A program made the position numbers and the translations under genes. This document shows positions 31,597 to 40,685 of a stretch of 64,000 nt of DNA, piece by piece. Location of the stretch: positions 11,130,001 through 11,194,000 of the forward strand of contig CATNEN010000039.1 of the NCBI GenBank assembly GCA_950097015.1. Reading direction: 5' to 3'. The stretch is from Macrostomum hystrix. Its lineage: Eukaryota; Platyhelminthes; Macrostomidae. How positions within the stretch are numbered: the stretch's first letter is position 1; each line of letters begins with the position of its first letter. The notes below the pieces were generated by a model that was not told where the DNA came from, made no database searches, and was given only the letters and a program-made list of their open reading frames with translations.

Positions 31597-31708
31597 AATA
31601 AACAGCGGCCCCAGTGCGTGACAACGATTGTTTTGCGAGCGCCGGTAGGCGCTAGGCGGTAGGCGCTCGCAAAACAGTCGTTGTCACGCACTGGGGCCGC
31701 TGTTTATT
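31597..31708. repeat. 112 bp near-perfect foldback hairpin
   Basis: Left arm AATAAACAGCGGCCCCAGTG and on to GCGAGCGCC, then a short TAGGCG-rich loop, then the reverse complement ending GGCCGCTGTTTATT. Arms are about 47 bp with one mismatch seen. It could be a small foldback element or a recent template-switch scar. Confidence 0.85.
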
Positions 31709-32325
31709 TACTCATTAAATCGATGTAAATAAATTGATTTAATTTGAACTTTCGCTATGTTAGAGTTATGAGTCAAATTGCAATAATTTGCGCCGATGCA
31801 CCAGCAGACAGCACTCCACTCTACCTCGGGCCTCAAACGGTATAATATAAATTTTGATATGCTAGGACAGAAAGGGGGTCGACAGCGAGGAGAGACAAAT
31901 GAGGGTATGAAAACCCTGGGGTGAATGTACATTGGGGGGGTTAACAGACGATAGATAACGCGTGCAGAGGGAGAGCAAAACAAGGTGGGGGCAGACGCTA
32001 GACTGGAGGGGGGTTAGCGGAAAGGGACAGCGACAAAATCGATAATAGATAGAGAAGGGCGGAGCTGGCAGATAACAGGGGTAAGAAAATAGATTACCAC
32101 AAGGGTGTACAGAGAACAGGATTGGTTAATAATAACTCACGTTTTCGCGACAATCGCAAGAGGGGTCCGCAAAACAAATGCCCGGTGGGATGGAACAGAG
32201 ACAGCGTTTTCGACTGAGGATGAGAACAAGGGCACACATCAACAAATGGAACACTATGGTGGGCGGCTGAAACTAAGTGGAATGAAAAAAGTGCCTGACG
32301 CACAACACTGCTACTGGGGGTAATT
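31709..32325. other. No gene recognised
   Basis: Mixed sequence with short ORFs of no recognisable kind and a G-rich plus strand from 31870 to 32030. No splice-supported coding region, tRNA or element ends were found. Confidence 0.4.
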
Positions 32326-32455
32326 AGTTCTCTGCTGCTGGGGGGACATTGGTTATTTGCTACTGAGGGGACATTAGTTCTCTGCTGTTTGGGGGATATT
32401 AGTTTTCTGCAGCTGGGGAGACACTGGTTTTTTACTGCTGGGGGATAGTATTCAC
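32326..32455 (+). repeat. Diverged 27 bp-type repeat units
   Basis: Five or so units such as GGGGGACATTGGTTATTTGC and variants, the same family as 11918-12390 but not homogenised. Confidence 0.75.
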
Positions 32456-32576
32456 ATGTACCTTAGTAGCATTAAGCTGAGTTGTATCAAACGTAAAGTT
32501 ACTTGTGTAATTTTGCCTCAATGGGGCTCTTGGTGTACAGAACGGATGTCCCAGAATGTATTCAAGCTACGACAGA

Positions 32577-32768
32577 CTATTTTTGTATTTAGTGAGAATT
32601 CAAATTCTCTTGAATCGCAATCGCATATATTCGCAATCAGGGAAATTAATACTGACGAAATTAGTTTTTGTTTTTGTTTGCTTTCAGGTGTGTTTTGTCC
32701 TTCTGAATTACACAATATTTTTTTGTCTGAATAGTAGTGCCCCCCAAGGGGGCCTTAGTGTGCTAGTC
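32577..32768 (+). repeat. Dispersed repeat tail, copy D
   Basis: Homologous to 12391-12590 at roughly 85-90 percent by eye, with the hairpin GCCCCCCAAGGGGGCC. It lies about 120 bp after 27 bp-type units, with a unique stretch between that also recurs near 36476-36520. Confidence 0.75.
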
Positions 32769-33229
32769 CAATATACTAAAATTCTTAACTATATTTCTAT
32801 ATATTGGAGAAATTGATTTTCTCCCGAACGGCTCAACTGATTTTCACCATTTCTTCACTAAAAGATGCCAAATATGGGGACGTATTTTTATTAAGCTAAC
32901 TTCATTGCTAGAAGGATTAAATATTCGAAAAAAAATTAAATAGGTTTTTAATGCATTTAATCAGAGCCTGTTTTGTCAACGTGCATAGCACTGCCAATTT
33001 TAATGATTGCATCAGGGCCAGTTTTCTTAAAAGTGAGTACACTGATAAGAATTTCACTGTGTCATATGTACATAGCAATGTCAACCCTACTGGCGAGACA
33101 GTCAGTGCGAATTTATAAATAGATTACGTCACAGCTTTTCTCACCCGTGTGTGTGTTTGATTTGAATAGGTAAAATGTGCATAGCAGACTTGAATTCAAC
33201 GATATATTGCTAAATTCAAGCGAGACATA
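32769..33229. other. No gene recognised
   Basis: AT-rich sequence up to the TA target site of the first Tc1 element. Nothing else is supported. Confidence 0.4.
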
Positions 33230-34471
33230 CACTCAGCAACATTTAAAACGCAACACTCTAACTAGAAGAAAAATCAACTCACCCAGAAGAGTCAAAGCGC
33301 ATAGTCTATGGTTCAAATCGAGCTTCAGAAACGCGTGTAGCCTCCTCTCGCAAGTAACAGGGCGATGAGTATGGTCTGTTTTCAGACAGAGTGATCCAGC
33401 TGAGAGAATGGTTCAACAGATGACAGACGCGGAAAGATGGCGAGCAGTCGGAATGTTGGAAGCAGGTTGTACTCTTCGAACAGTTGCGAACCACTTCGGG
33501 AGGTCGCCTTCAACAGTTTTACGTCTGCTACAGAAGAGCAGAGCCACTGGAAGCGTGGCTCACGCGAGAAAAGGTACGGTGCTTCACCAACTTCGCAGTA
33601 CAACAGCGAGGGCAGATCGACGCCTGCTGAGAATAGTGCGTGGAAACCCCACACTGCCTGCCACACTCCTGCGATTGATGTGGGCAGAGAGAAGCCGCAG
33701 AGGCAACGTTCTCAGCGCGCAGACGATTCGCCGCAGGATTCACGCTGCAGGATTGCGGTCAAGAAAAATGCGGGGGAGGTCGCGCCTGAGTCCTGCACAT
33801 GTCGCTAACAGGGAACTGTGGGCCATGCAGCGGGCGCACTGGCGGCAAGGACAGTGGCAGCGCGTTATCTTTACAGACGAGAGTCGGTTTCGTCTTTTTC
33901 GCAGTGATGGTCGAATTCGCGTCTGGCGTGAGCCACGGCAAGAGCTTCTGCAGCAGCACGTGCAAAGCTGCGATGGGCAGGGACCCTCCGTACACGTGTG
34001 GGCAGGGATTTCAATGCGAGGCAGGACCCAGCTGGTTTTCTTAGACGCAAACGTGAACGGCGATGAGTACGCTCGTTTGTTGCAGACGCATCTGCTCCCT
34101 TTTGTTAACAACCACTTTGGTGGCGTCGCAAACTGCAAACTGCATCTTCGGTGGCCTTCAAGATCCCCTGATATGAACCTAATTGAACATGTCTGGGACT
34201 TTATCAAGCGGAGTGTTCAACGGCAGAATCCGCCGCAGACAGTCGCTGAACTGCGAAACGCTGTTGCTAACGCGTGGCAGGAAATTCCCCAGGACTTTTT
34301 TCGACGCCTTGTTCTGGGAATGCCACGTCGAGTCAACGCCCTGTTACTTGCGAGAGGAGGCTACACGCGTTTCTGAAGCTCGATTTGAACCATAGACTAT
34401 GCGCTTTGACTCTTCTGAGTGAGTTGATTTTTCTTCTAGTTAGAGTGTTGCGTTTTAAATGTTGCTGAGTG
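33230..34471 (+). mobile_element. Tc1-like transposon A with 135 bp terminal inverted repeats
   Basis: Bounded by TA at 33228-33229 and 34472-34473. The inverted repeats, 33230-33364 and 34337-34471, start CACTCAGCAACATTTAAAAC and match with one difference seen. The right repeat overlaps the last codons of the transposase gene. The near-identity of the repeats suggests a fairly recent insertion. Confidence 0.93.
33408..34376 (+). pseudogene. Tc1-family transposase A, second catalytic Asp deleted
   Basis: An open frame of 322 codons. It has the N-terminal helix-turn-helix (VGMLEAGCTLRTVANHFGRS), a second DNA-binding helix set with a GRPR-like basic linker, the first catalytic Asp in FTDESRF and the last catalytic Glu in NLIEHVWD. 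About 23 codons that in the neighbour hold QDDNAPPH are gone: the frame passes from GGVANC straight to HLRWPSRS. The deletion is in frame and removes the second Asp, so the enzyme cannot cut DNA. DNA binding may remain, which would make it a possible repressor of related elements. Confidence 0.85.
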
Positions 34472-34496
34472 TATACTCCTTTCCTACGACAATATA

Positions 34497-35942
34497 CACT
34501 CAGCAACATTGAAAAGTTTCCACCCTCGCGCAAGTTGTATATTTAGAGTTTCAAAACTGGTTTTTGTCGCCAGACTTGTGCCATAGACGATTGATGATTT
34601 CGTCAACACGCACTTGGGCCATAGAATTCAAAAACTTGGGTCATAGACGCCAGACAAGTCGAAGGAAACAGTCACATGGAGCAGACAGCAGCATCTTACA
34701 GAGTCTAAAATCCACGTTCGCAACCGAACGCAATGGTTCGCCAAATGACCGACCTGGAACGAGCGCGCGCCATTGGCATGCTGGACGCTGGGATGTCCAT
34801 CCGAGCTGTTGCTCGCCAAATTGGGCGGTCACACACAGCAATCCGCAAACTGCAGATCAAGTGCAGAGAAACGGGCAGCGTGGCGCATGCCACGCGCGGC
34901 CTGCGGCTCAATATGCGCAGTACAACTAGGAGGGCGGACCGGCGATTGCTGCGAATGGTAAAGGGAAGCCCCACATTGCCAGCCACCCTGCTACGGCTGA
35001 TGTGGGCTGAAAGAAGCAGGCGAGGGAATGTCCTGAGCGCCCAAACCATCCGACGACGATTGCGGGAGTCGGGGCTGCGATCCCGTAAGATGCGCAAACG
35101 GTCACGCCTGACCACAACCCATGTGGCCAGCCGGGAACAATGGGCAATGCAAAGGGTCCACTGGAGGCAGCAGCAGAGGCGGCGAGTGATTTTCACATAT
35201 GAGAGCCGCTTTCGATTGTTCCGTGCCGACGGCCGCATTCGCGTGTGGCGCCAGCCGCGCCAGGAGATGCTGCCGCAGCACGTGCAAAACTCTGAGAGCC
35301 AGTCAGCTTCTATTCACGTGTGGGCAGGCATCACGATGCACGCGAAGACGGAGCTCGTGTTCCTGGATGCGACTGTGACTGCCGAGTCGTACGCCAACCT
35401 TCTACAGACGCGCCTGCTGCCCTTCATTGATGCTTCATGTGGTGGCGTGGGGAACTGCGTCCTCCAAGACGACAACGCCCCACCGCATCGCGCAGCCGCT
35501 GTGGCGCATCTGAAGGAGCTGCTGCACCTGCGAACCTTGCGCTGGCCGTCCCGATCACCGGACATGAATCCCATAGAGCACGTTTGGGATTACCTGAAGC
35601 GCTCGATTCGGCGCGACAATCCGCCGCAAAATGTTGCCCAACTGCGCGAATCACTGTCTACTGCATGGCAACAACTACCGCAAGATTTTCTGCGACGCCT
35701 GGTTCTGGGGATGCCCCGGAGAGTGAGCGCTCTGCTGCACTCACGTGGCTGCTATACGCGTTACTGACCCTGTTCTGGGCGAGTTGTCACCCATGCTCGC
35801 GTACTTTGTTTCTTTGCTGTTCCTTTGCTTCGGTCGATTCCGGATTATATATTTGTCTATGGCTCAAACCACGAATATCTCCACAGACCAAAACGTTGCC
35901 CCTTCGCGCGCTAGGGTGGAAACTTTTCAATGTGGCTGAGTG
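34497..35942 (+). mobile_element. Tc1-like transposon B with 30 bp terminal inverted repeats
   Basis: Bounded by TA at 34495-34496 and 35943-35944. The ends, 34497-34526 and 35913-35942, start CACTCAGCAACATTGAAAAG and match 29 of 30. It sits only 25 bp from element A in the same orientation. The first 14 bp are shared with A; the rest of the repeats differ, so these are two related families. Confidence 0.93.
34733..35767 (+). pseudogene. Tc1-family transposase B, first catalytic Asp replaced by Tyr
   Basis: An open frame of 344 codons, full length for Tc1 transposases. Helix-turn-helix motifs lie at about residues 10-60 (IGMLDAGMSIRAVARQIGRS) and 75-120. The catalytic domain has QDDNAPPH for the second Asp and NPIEHVWD for the Glu, 34 residues apart as in DD34E enzymes. 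The first Asp position reads FTYESRF, a single base change from GAT to TAT, where the neighbour has FTDESRF. Loss of that metal ligand should abolish cleavage although the frame is intact. Confidence 0.88.
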
Positions 35943-35984
35943 TATATAAGTCATCAAAACTTGTCTCAATTTCAATCGAGAAAA

Positions 35985-36225
35985 AAGTGTCCAACAGTTT
36001 TTTAAATGTGTCCAACAGTTTTCTAAATGTGTTTACAAGTTTAAAAATGTGTATAAAAGTTTTTTAAGTGTTTTTAAAATTTTTATAAATAAGATTTCAA
36101 TCGAGAAAAGTGCCCAACAGTTTTGTTAATGTGTTTAACAGTTTCCCTCAAGTGTTTAACAGTTTTCTAAATGTGTTTACCAGTTTACTAAATGTGTTTA
36201 ACAGTTTTCTTAATGTGTGCATAGA
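35985..36225 (+). repeat. Degenerate AT-rich minisatellite
   Basis: About ten loose units like GTGTTTAACAGTTTTCTAAAT, 20-24 bp each, diverged from each other. Confidence 0.7.
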
Positions 36226-36344
36226 TTGCCTGCTGGTTGGGAGAATTGAGTTTCTGCTAAAAGATGAACTTTCTCTTTGCTTATGGAGCCATTAATTAAA
36301 TAGCTGATAAAGGGGTGTCATTAGTTGTTTGCAAAACAGATTTC

Positions 36345-36520
36345 ATTTATTAGTTCTTAGCTATTGGGAGACATTGGTTGCCTGCGTAGGGACATTCATT
36401 ACCTACTGACGGACCTTCGTTACCTGCTGAGGGACCTTCGTTACCTGCTGAGGGACTTTGATCGAAATCCTTGCGTAGTAACTTGTGTAAATCTGTCTCA
36501 CTGTCCCTGGTGTACTAATT
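36345..36520 (+). repeat. Old copy of the dispersed repeat family
   Basis: Decayed 27 bp-type units (GGGACATTCATTACCTACTG and similar), then a stretch with GTAACTTGTGTAA and TGTCTCACTG, matching 32497-32540. No tail copy follows. Confidence 0.55.
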
Positions 36521-36660
36521 CTTAGTGCTTTTAATTTAAAAATATAATTCTGAAAATGTGTCAATGTGAAAGCGGGTCGGCCGGAAAGATGAAAAAGCGG
36601 GACACAGCGGCTGCAGCGAAAGAAAACTTATCCTACTGCCTTAGAGGTGGGCAACGAAGG

Positions 36661-37615
36661 GAGTATATTTATAATATTTGCTATTTAATAAGTTTAGGTA
36701 TTGTAAAAAAGCCAGTAGTATATATTTTTGTGACAAAAAAGAGATTTTTTTATTTATTAAGACACAATTTAATTAACCCTTGAACTCAAATCGAACTCCA
36801 GAATCTGCTACTGCTAAGCAGCAGAGAAATACTGAGCATACCGAGCTCACAGAAAGACAGAGAGGACCAGTCCAAGCACTGCTTGATTGACAGAGCACTT
36901 CGGTGCTAGATAGACCAGATGCACTTCTCAATTCCCGAATATGAGCAGCACACTGAGCCAGGTGGTTCCTCCTTCACCACCTACAAGATCTACGTCAATG
37001 GCGTATTTCACTGTTCTGCTCGATTCAGCGAACTGCGCGGCCTCTACGACAGTCTGGTTGAAGGCCACGGCGCCAGGTCCGTGCCCGAGTTCCCGCCGAA
37101 GCGGCTGTTCAGCCTGAGCTCCTCCCAGCTAGCGGAGCGGAGAGCACAGCTCGAGCTGTTTGTTCAGAAAGTGAGTTTTGATCACTCATGAGCACATGTC
37201 TCAGTGTAATCTCGCGGAATCAGGGATGGCCTCAAAGTAGTCAATATTTATGCAGTAGTTAGCTATAGATAAAAACAATGTATCCGAAGTCTGTGTGGTA
37301 CTGCTGTTCAGTCCAGTGGTGTGACTAGGATGAGGATCTGCCGCACCCGAGGTGAACTGAAGCTATCGGAAATCCGAAACTGCAAACTTTCTGAATCGAG
37401 TTAAAGGCCTTTTCAGCATTTTCTCATATTATGGCAATCACTGTTACTGAATGCTACTGTAAGTAGGATGAACGCACTCGTATATTTCCACAGCTTTTCC
37501 GCCTTTTTCATTCGTGCCACGCCCAGTCGCCTCTCTTCCGCTTCTTTCCTCCAATTGCTGAGTCTCGAGTTGAGTAAAGTAATTTATGACTATTTCGTGC
37601 CTGTCCTCCCTTAAT
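36661..37615 (+). repeat. Inverted duplicate of the SNX17 5' region
   Basis: About 950 bp matching 49797-50751 in reverse complement without net indels (paired coordinates sum to 87412). It includes upstream sequence, exon 1 and the start of intron 1. A few single-base differences were seen. Confidence 0.93.
36919..37170 (+). pseudogene. Duplicated SNX17 first exon
   Basis: Encodes the same 84 residues as SNX17 exon 1 (MHFSIPEYEQHTEPGGSSF at the start) and keeps the GTGAGT donor at 37171. Differences found in the exon are silent. No SNX17 exon follows on this strand, so it cannot make the protein. If its promoter was copied too, transcription would run rightward, antisense to SNX17 exons 4 to 2. 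Confidence 0.8.
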
Positions 37616-38201
37616 CATCTTCATTTTGTATGGGTTGCAGATTGTTCCAATTGATTAGCCCAAGTGGTGCAAGAAATTTTGAAAACTTCGCTAGCTTATT
37701 TTATTTGAAAACATGACATATTTTTTTTCATTAGAGATATTCAAGTGCAGCGTTGGACCCTAAAACACAGATATCGGGGTTCATGATTGTGAGGATAAGA
37801 TTAGATTTATTTATCCCAACCATAAATATATGTTTGTTGCTAATCATCTGTTTAGATCGGTATTTTTATATTTTATATTAAGAGGTCTAGCCCACGGCAC
37901 AAAACAATTATTTATTATCACAATCTAGCACGAGTACCGGAGCCAGACTTGCAAGAACTAAGCGAAAGCAACTAGTAGGCAATCAATGCTGACCCGAGTT
38001 GGAAGGCACACAACCAACAGCTCAGCGATTTAAAATCAATAAATTTGAAGTTATATAACAAGCAAAATCAACAAAATAACTGTAGCTGTTTACACATGTA
38101 GAGAATAACAGATCGAAATGTATGCGACACGCGAAATCACAGCCCAAAATTGGGCAGAACGCTTGAGAATTGGCAGGCTGCATGCGTTGAAGAGGGTTTA
38201 T
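37616..38201. other. No gene recognised
   Basis: AT-rich intergenic sequence between the duplicated exon and the 29 bp repeats. No coding signal was found. Confidence 0.4.
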
Positions 38202-38310
38202 GGGCATGTACTTGAAGGACGTTGGTTGGTGGGCATGTACATTTTAGGATGGGGTTGGTGGGCATGTACATTGAAGGATGGGGTTGGTGGGCATGTTAGC
38301 ACAAGGACAG
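38202..38310 (+). repeat. 29 bp minisatellite, left part
   Basis: Three to four units of GGGCATGTACATTGAAGGAT plus GGGGTTGGT. Similar units reappear at about 38845-38920, on the other side of the non-LTR fragment. Confidence 0.8.
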
Positions 38311-38339
38311 GTGGATCAATACCGCCGATTGTCGGCAGT

Positions 38340-38840
38340 CTCGCGCTGCTGTTCCTTGTCCCTCCATTGCCCTTCGCAAAGCCCTGCTTGGACTTAACAG
38401 CAGGGACATCAGGGCAGTCACCATGGCCCTCTCTGGCCACGGCTGTTTTGCTAGGCGCCGCTTCCTGCAAGGAAAAATCCGCAGTGAGGAGTGCCCTTTC
38501 TGCTTCTCCTATGTTGAGGATGCAGACCATTTTATTTGCAACTGCCTCGCCTTCACTCAGGACAGGCTCACCAATCTCGGCCCAAACCCGGATCTCTCCG
38601 ACGTTTTCAGGCCTGAGAACATCTGCCAGCTCGTCCGTTACCGAAGGGCCACCGGGCGAGCGACTCTCCACCTCCTGGACTCTCGAGAGGAGGACCGCGC
38701 TGTGGACGCCAGCATCACCGGATCCCCCTGCGCGACACCGCAGCTTTGGTTGCCCTTGGTCGCCAGGGGCTAGCGGAATGGGCGGCAACGCCTCCCCGCT
38801 GCATCCGAAGGATGCCCCTGCAGCTAAGTCAAGTCTAAGT
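38340..38840 (+). pseudogene. Non-LTR retrotransposon 3' fragment
   Basis: The plus frame reads [20 protein letters not shown], then [16 protein letters not shown] and a CCHC-type end, [19 protein letters not shown], as in the C-terminus of many non-LTR ORF2 proteins after RT and RNase H. It stops at 38773 and is followed by a TAAGTCAAGTC tail. It is 5'-truncated and sits inside the 29 bp minisatellite. Confidence 0.7.
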
Positions 38841-39161
38841 CAAGTGGTGGACATTTACATTGAAGGACATCTACATTTGATGATGGGGTTGGTAGGTGTG
38901 TACATTGAAGGATAGATATTTCAGCCGAATCAAGTCTTGATTTAATAGAAAAATGTGAAATTACAGAAAGGAATTTTTTTATTTAAAAAGATTGATTTTC
39001 ACAGTCATCGGAATGAAAACAAACAATGGCAATTCGCTTAACTAGATCACTAGCCATAAAGGCAAATCAATATTAAAAAATTAAGTGCAGCACAACACAG
39101 TCAACAAACGTGTGCATCGCTGCGACATGATTGCTGATCACAGGAAATCAACAGGCTGAGG

Positions 39162-40537
39162 TCACAGATCGTCGTCTCCGATTGCGTGCACGAAGGAGTC
39201 ATTGTCAGCGGCTGCGGCTACGTCAGCGAGCCCAGTGCCGGCTGCGGACCAGTGAGTCAGCCGCTGCGCCAGGCTCTGATGGTCATCGGCGCCACCCGCG
39301 ACGCGCCTCACAAAAGGCCGCTGACGATCGACAAAGTCGCCGAGGTCCGCGGGATCGCGGCCTCGGTCCCGATCGGCTGGGGTTCGAATCCGGCCACCGG
39401 CCTTCTTCATCAGCACCTCGTCCACCACGGACTGCAGGCAGAGGCTGAGCAGCACAGCCTGCTTGGTGTTGACGCGGAACCACTTCAACGAGTCGGGCGC
39501 CACCAGGTACTCAAAGCTGAGTTCGTGGCAGGGCACGCTGTCGCCGCGGGAGTTGGCGACGGTGGTCGCCGCGTCGCCCGGAGTCGCGAGTCGCCAGCGG
39601 CGCATGCGGACAACCCTGAAGACACCCTCGGTTCGGCCCGACTGCGGCCGGACCACCAGCTCCTTGTTGCCGACCCACACCTGACCGGATGCGAGAGAAA
39701 TAGGATTGGCGACTAGAAACTGCATCCCGCTCTTATCCGCTGCGAGTGAATGCCCACAGTCAGCCGGTTTCTAAACTAGGCATAACCAGTTCCCCCTTCG
39801 TCAATCCCTCCAGCTGTTTCTTTGGCTCACATCAGCCGGCGTGTCCGGAGCAGGCCAGTCGGCGAAGCAGTCGGCGAAGGGCAAAAAGCCGTAGAAGCGG
39901 CATGCCCGCGCCAGTCGCAGGAAGTCGCGCCGGGACCTGCAGCGTCGGTAGTCGGCCAGCTGTTCCGCCTGCTCCTTACTGGGCAGTATCCAGCCCTGGT
40001 CCAGGTCCGCGCAGGCCTGCGGTCGAGCGATAGAATTAGAAACAGCCAATATTGGAGCAGTCGGAAGGTCCAAAGGACGGAATGATTAACACTAGTCTAA
40101 CTCAAACAAACCTGCGCGTAGAGCAGCTTCAGAGCTGCCGGCTCCTCGAACAGGTCGTTCTCGAGCAGAGAGTCCCAGAAGGCTTTGCGCACCACCAGCC
40201 TGGCGCTTTCGGACTCCTCCTGGGCGGCCGCCAACGACACGCAGGGCAGCTCAAAGTCCTGCAGCCGGCGAAGTACGATTGGCCGGCCAGCCGGGTCAGC
40301 GGCCACAAGAAACAGGCCGAAGTAGAAGGCGAACCGCTCACTGAGGCCGGCGGTTTTGGCGAAGGCCTCCAGCACATCGTCGGTGCGATCTGTGCTCAGC
40401 ACGGACAAACAGCAGCGCTTGCCAGTCATGAGACCGACCTCCAGCTGGGCCGGCTCCGGCCTCAGGCCACGACTGGCCTTCTGGGCGCCCTGCAGGAACG
40501 ACTGGAACCGGCCGCCGAGCGCCGGGTCCTGGCTCAC
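39162..40537 (-). CDS. SNX17: Sorting nexin 17, exons 2-4 (FERM-like domain and tail)
   Basis: Exons 40112-40537, 39831-40016 and 39162-39719 (minus strand) join in phase 0 and follow exon 1 at 50242-50493, giving 473 residues, against 470 in human SNX17. SNX17 is an endosomal adaptor: its FERM-like domain binds NPxY/NxxY tails of receptors and integrins and sends them back to the cell surface with the Retriever and CCC complexes. Visible here are VLSTDRTDDVLEAFAK (F1 lobe), WDSLLENDLFEEPAALKLLYAQ, GWILPSKEQAEQL and FLRLARACRFYGFL (F2), then FRVVRMRRWRL, LSFEYLVAPDSLKW and SLCLQSVVDEVLMKKAGG (F3). The C-terminus AIGDDDL keeps the acidic end and last Leu used for Retriever binding. The tail between is Arg/Asp-rich and diverged. 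Introns 2 and 3 are 94 bp and 111 bp; the exon 4 acceptor GATGCAG lacks a pyrimidine tract. Confidence 0.92.
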
Positions 40538-40685
40538 CTGCGATTGGTTCAGGACAGGCGAGTTAAAGATCAGGCGAGTGGTAAGTTCAGGCATTTGACA
40601 CGCCTGACACCCTTTGAAGTAGACGCTATACAGTCTTGATTTAAAGAGATGTGTAGACAAACAAGTCCCTTCTCCAATTGAAGGC

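Noticed and set aside
36556-36783. 75-codon ORF upstream of the duplicated SNX17 exon
   Set aside because: No recognisable domain; half of it lies in the duplicated SNX17 upstream DNA, whose other copy is not open in the same way.
38118-38915. 265-codon plus-strand ORF
   Set aside because: It runs through minisatellite and out of frame across a non-LTR fragment whose recognisable protein is in another frame.
39381-39391. B-box-like GGTTCGAATCC suggesting a tRNA gene
   Set aside because: It lies inside SNX17 exon 4, with no A box or cloverleaf around it.
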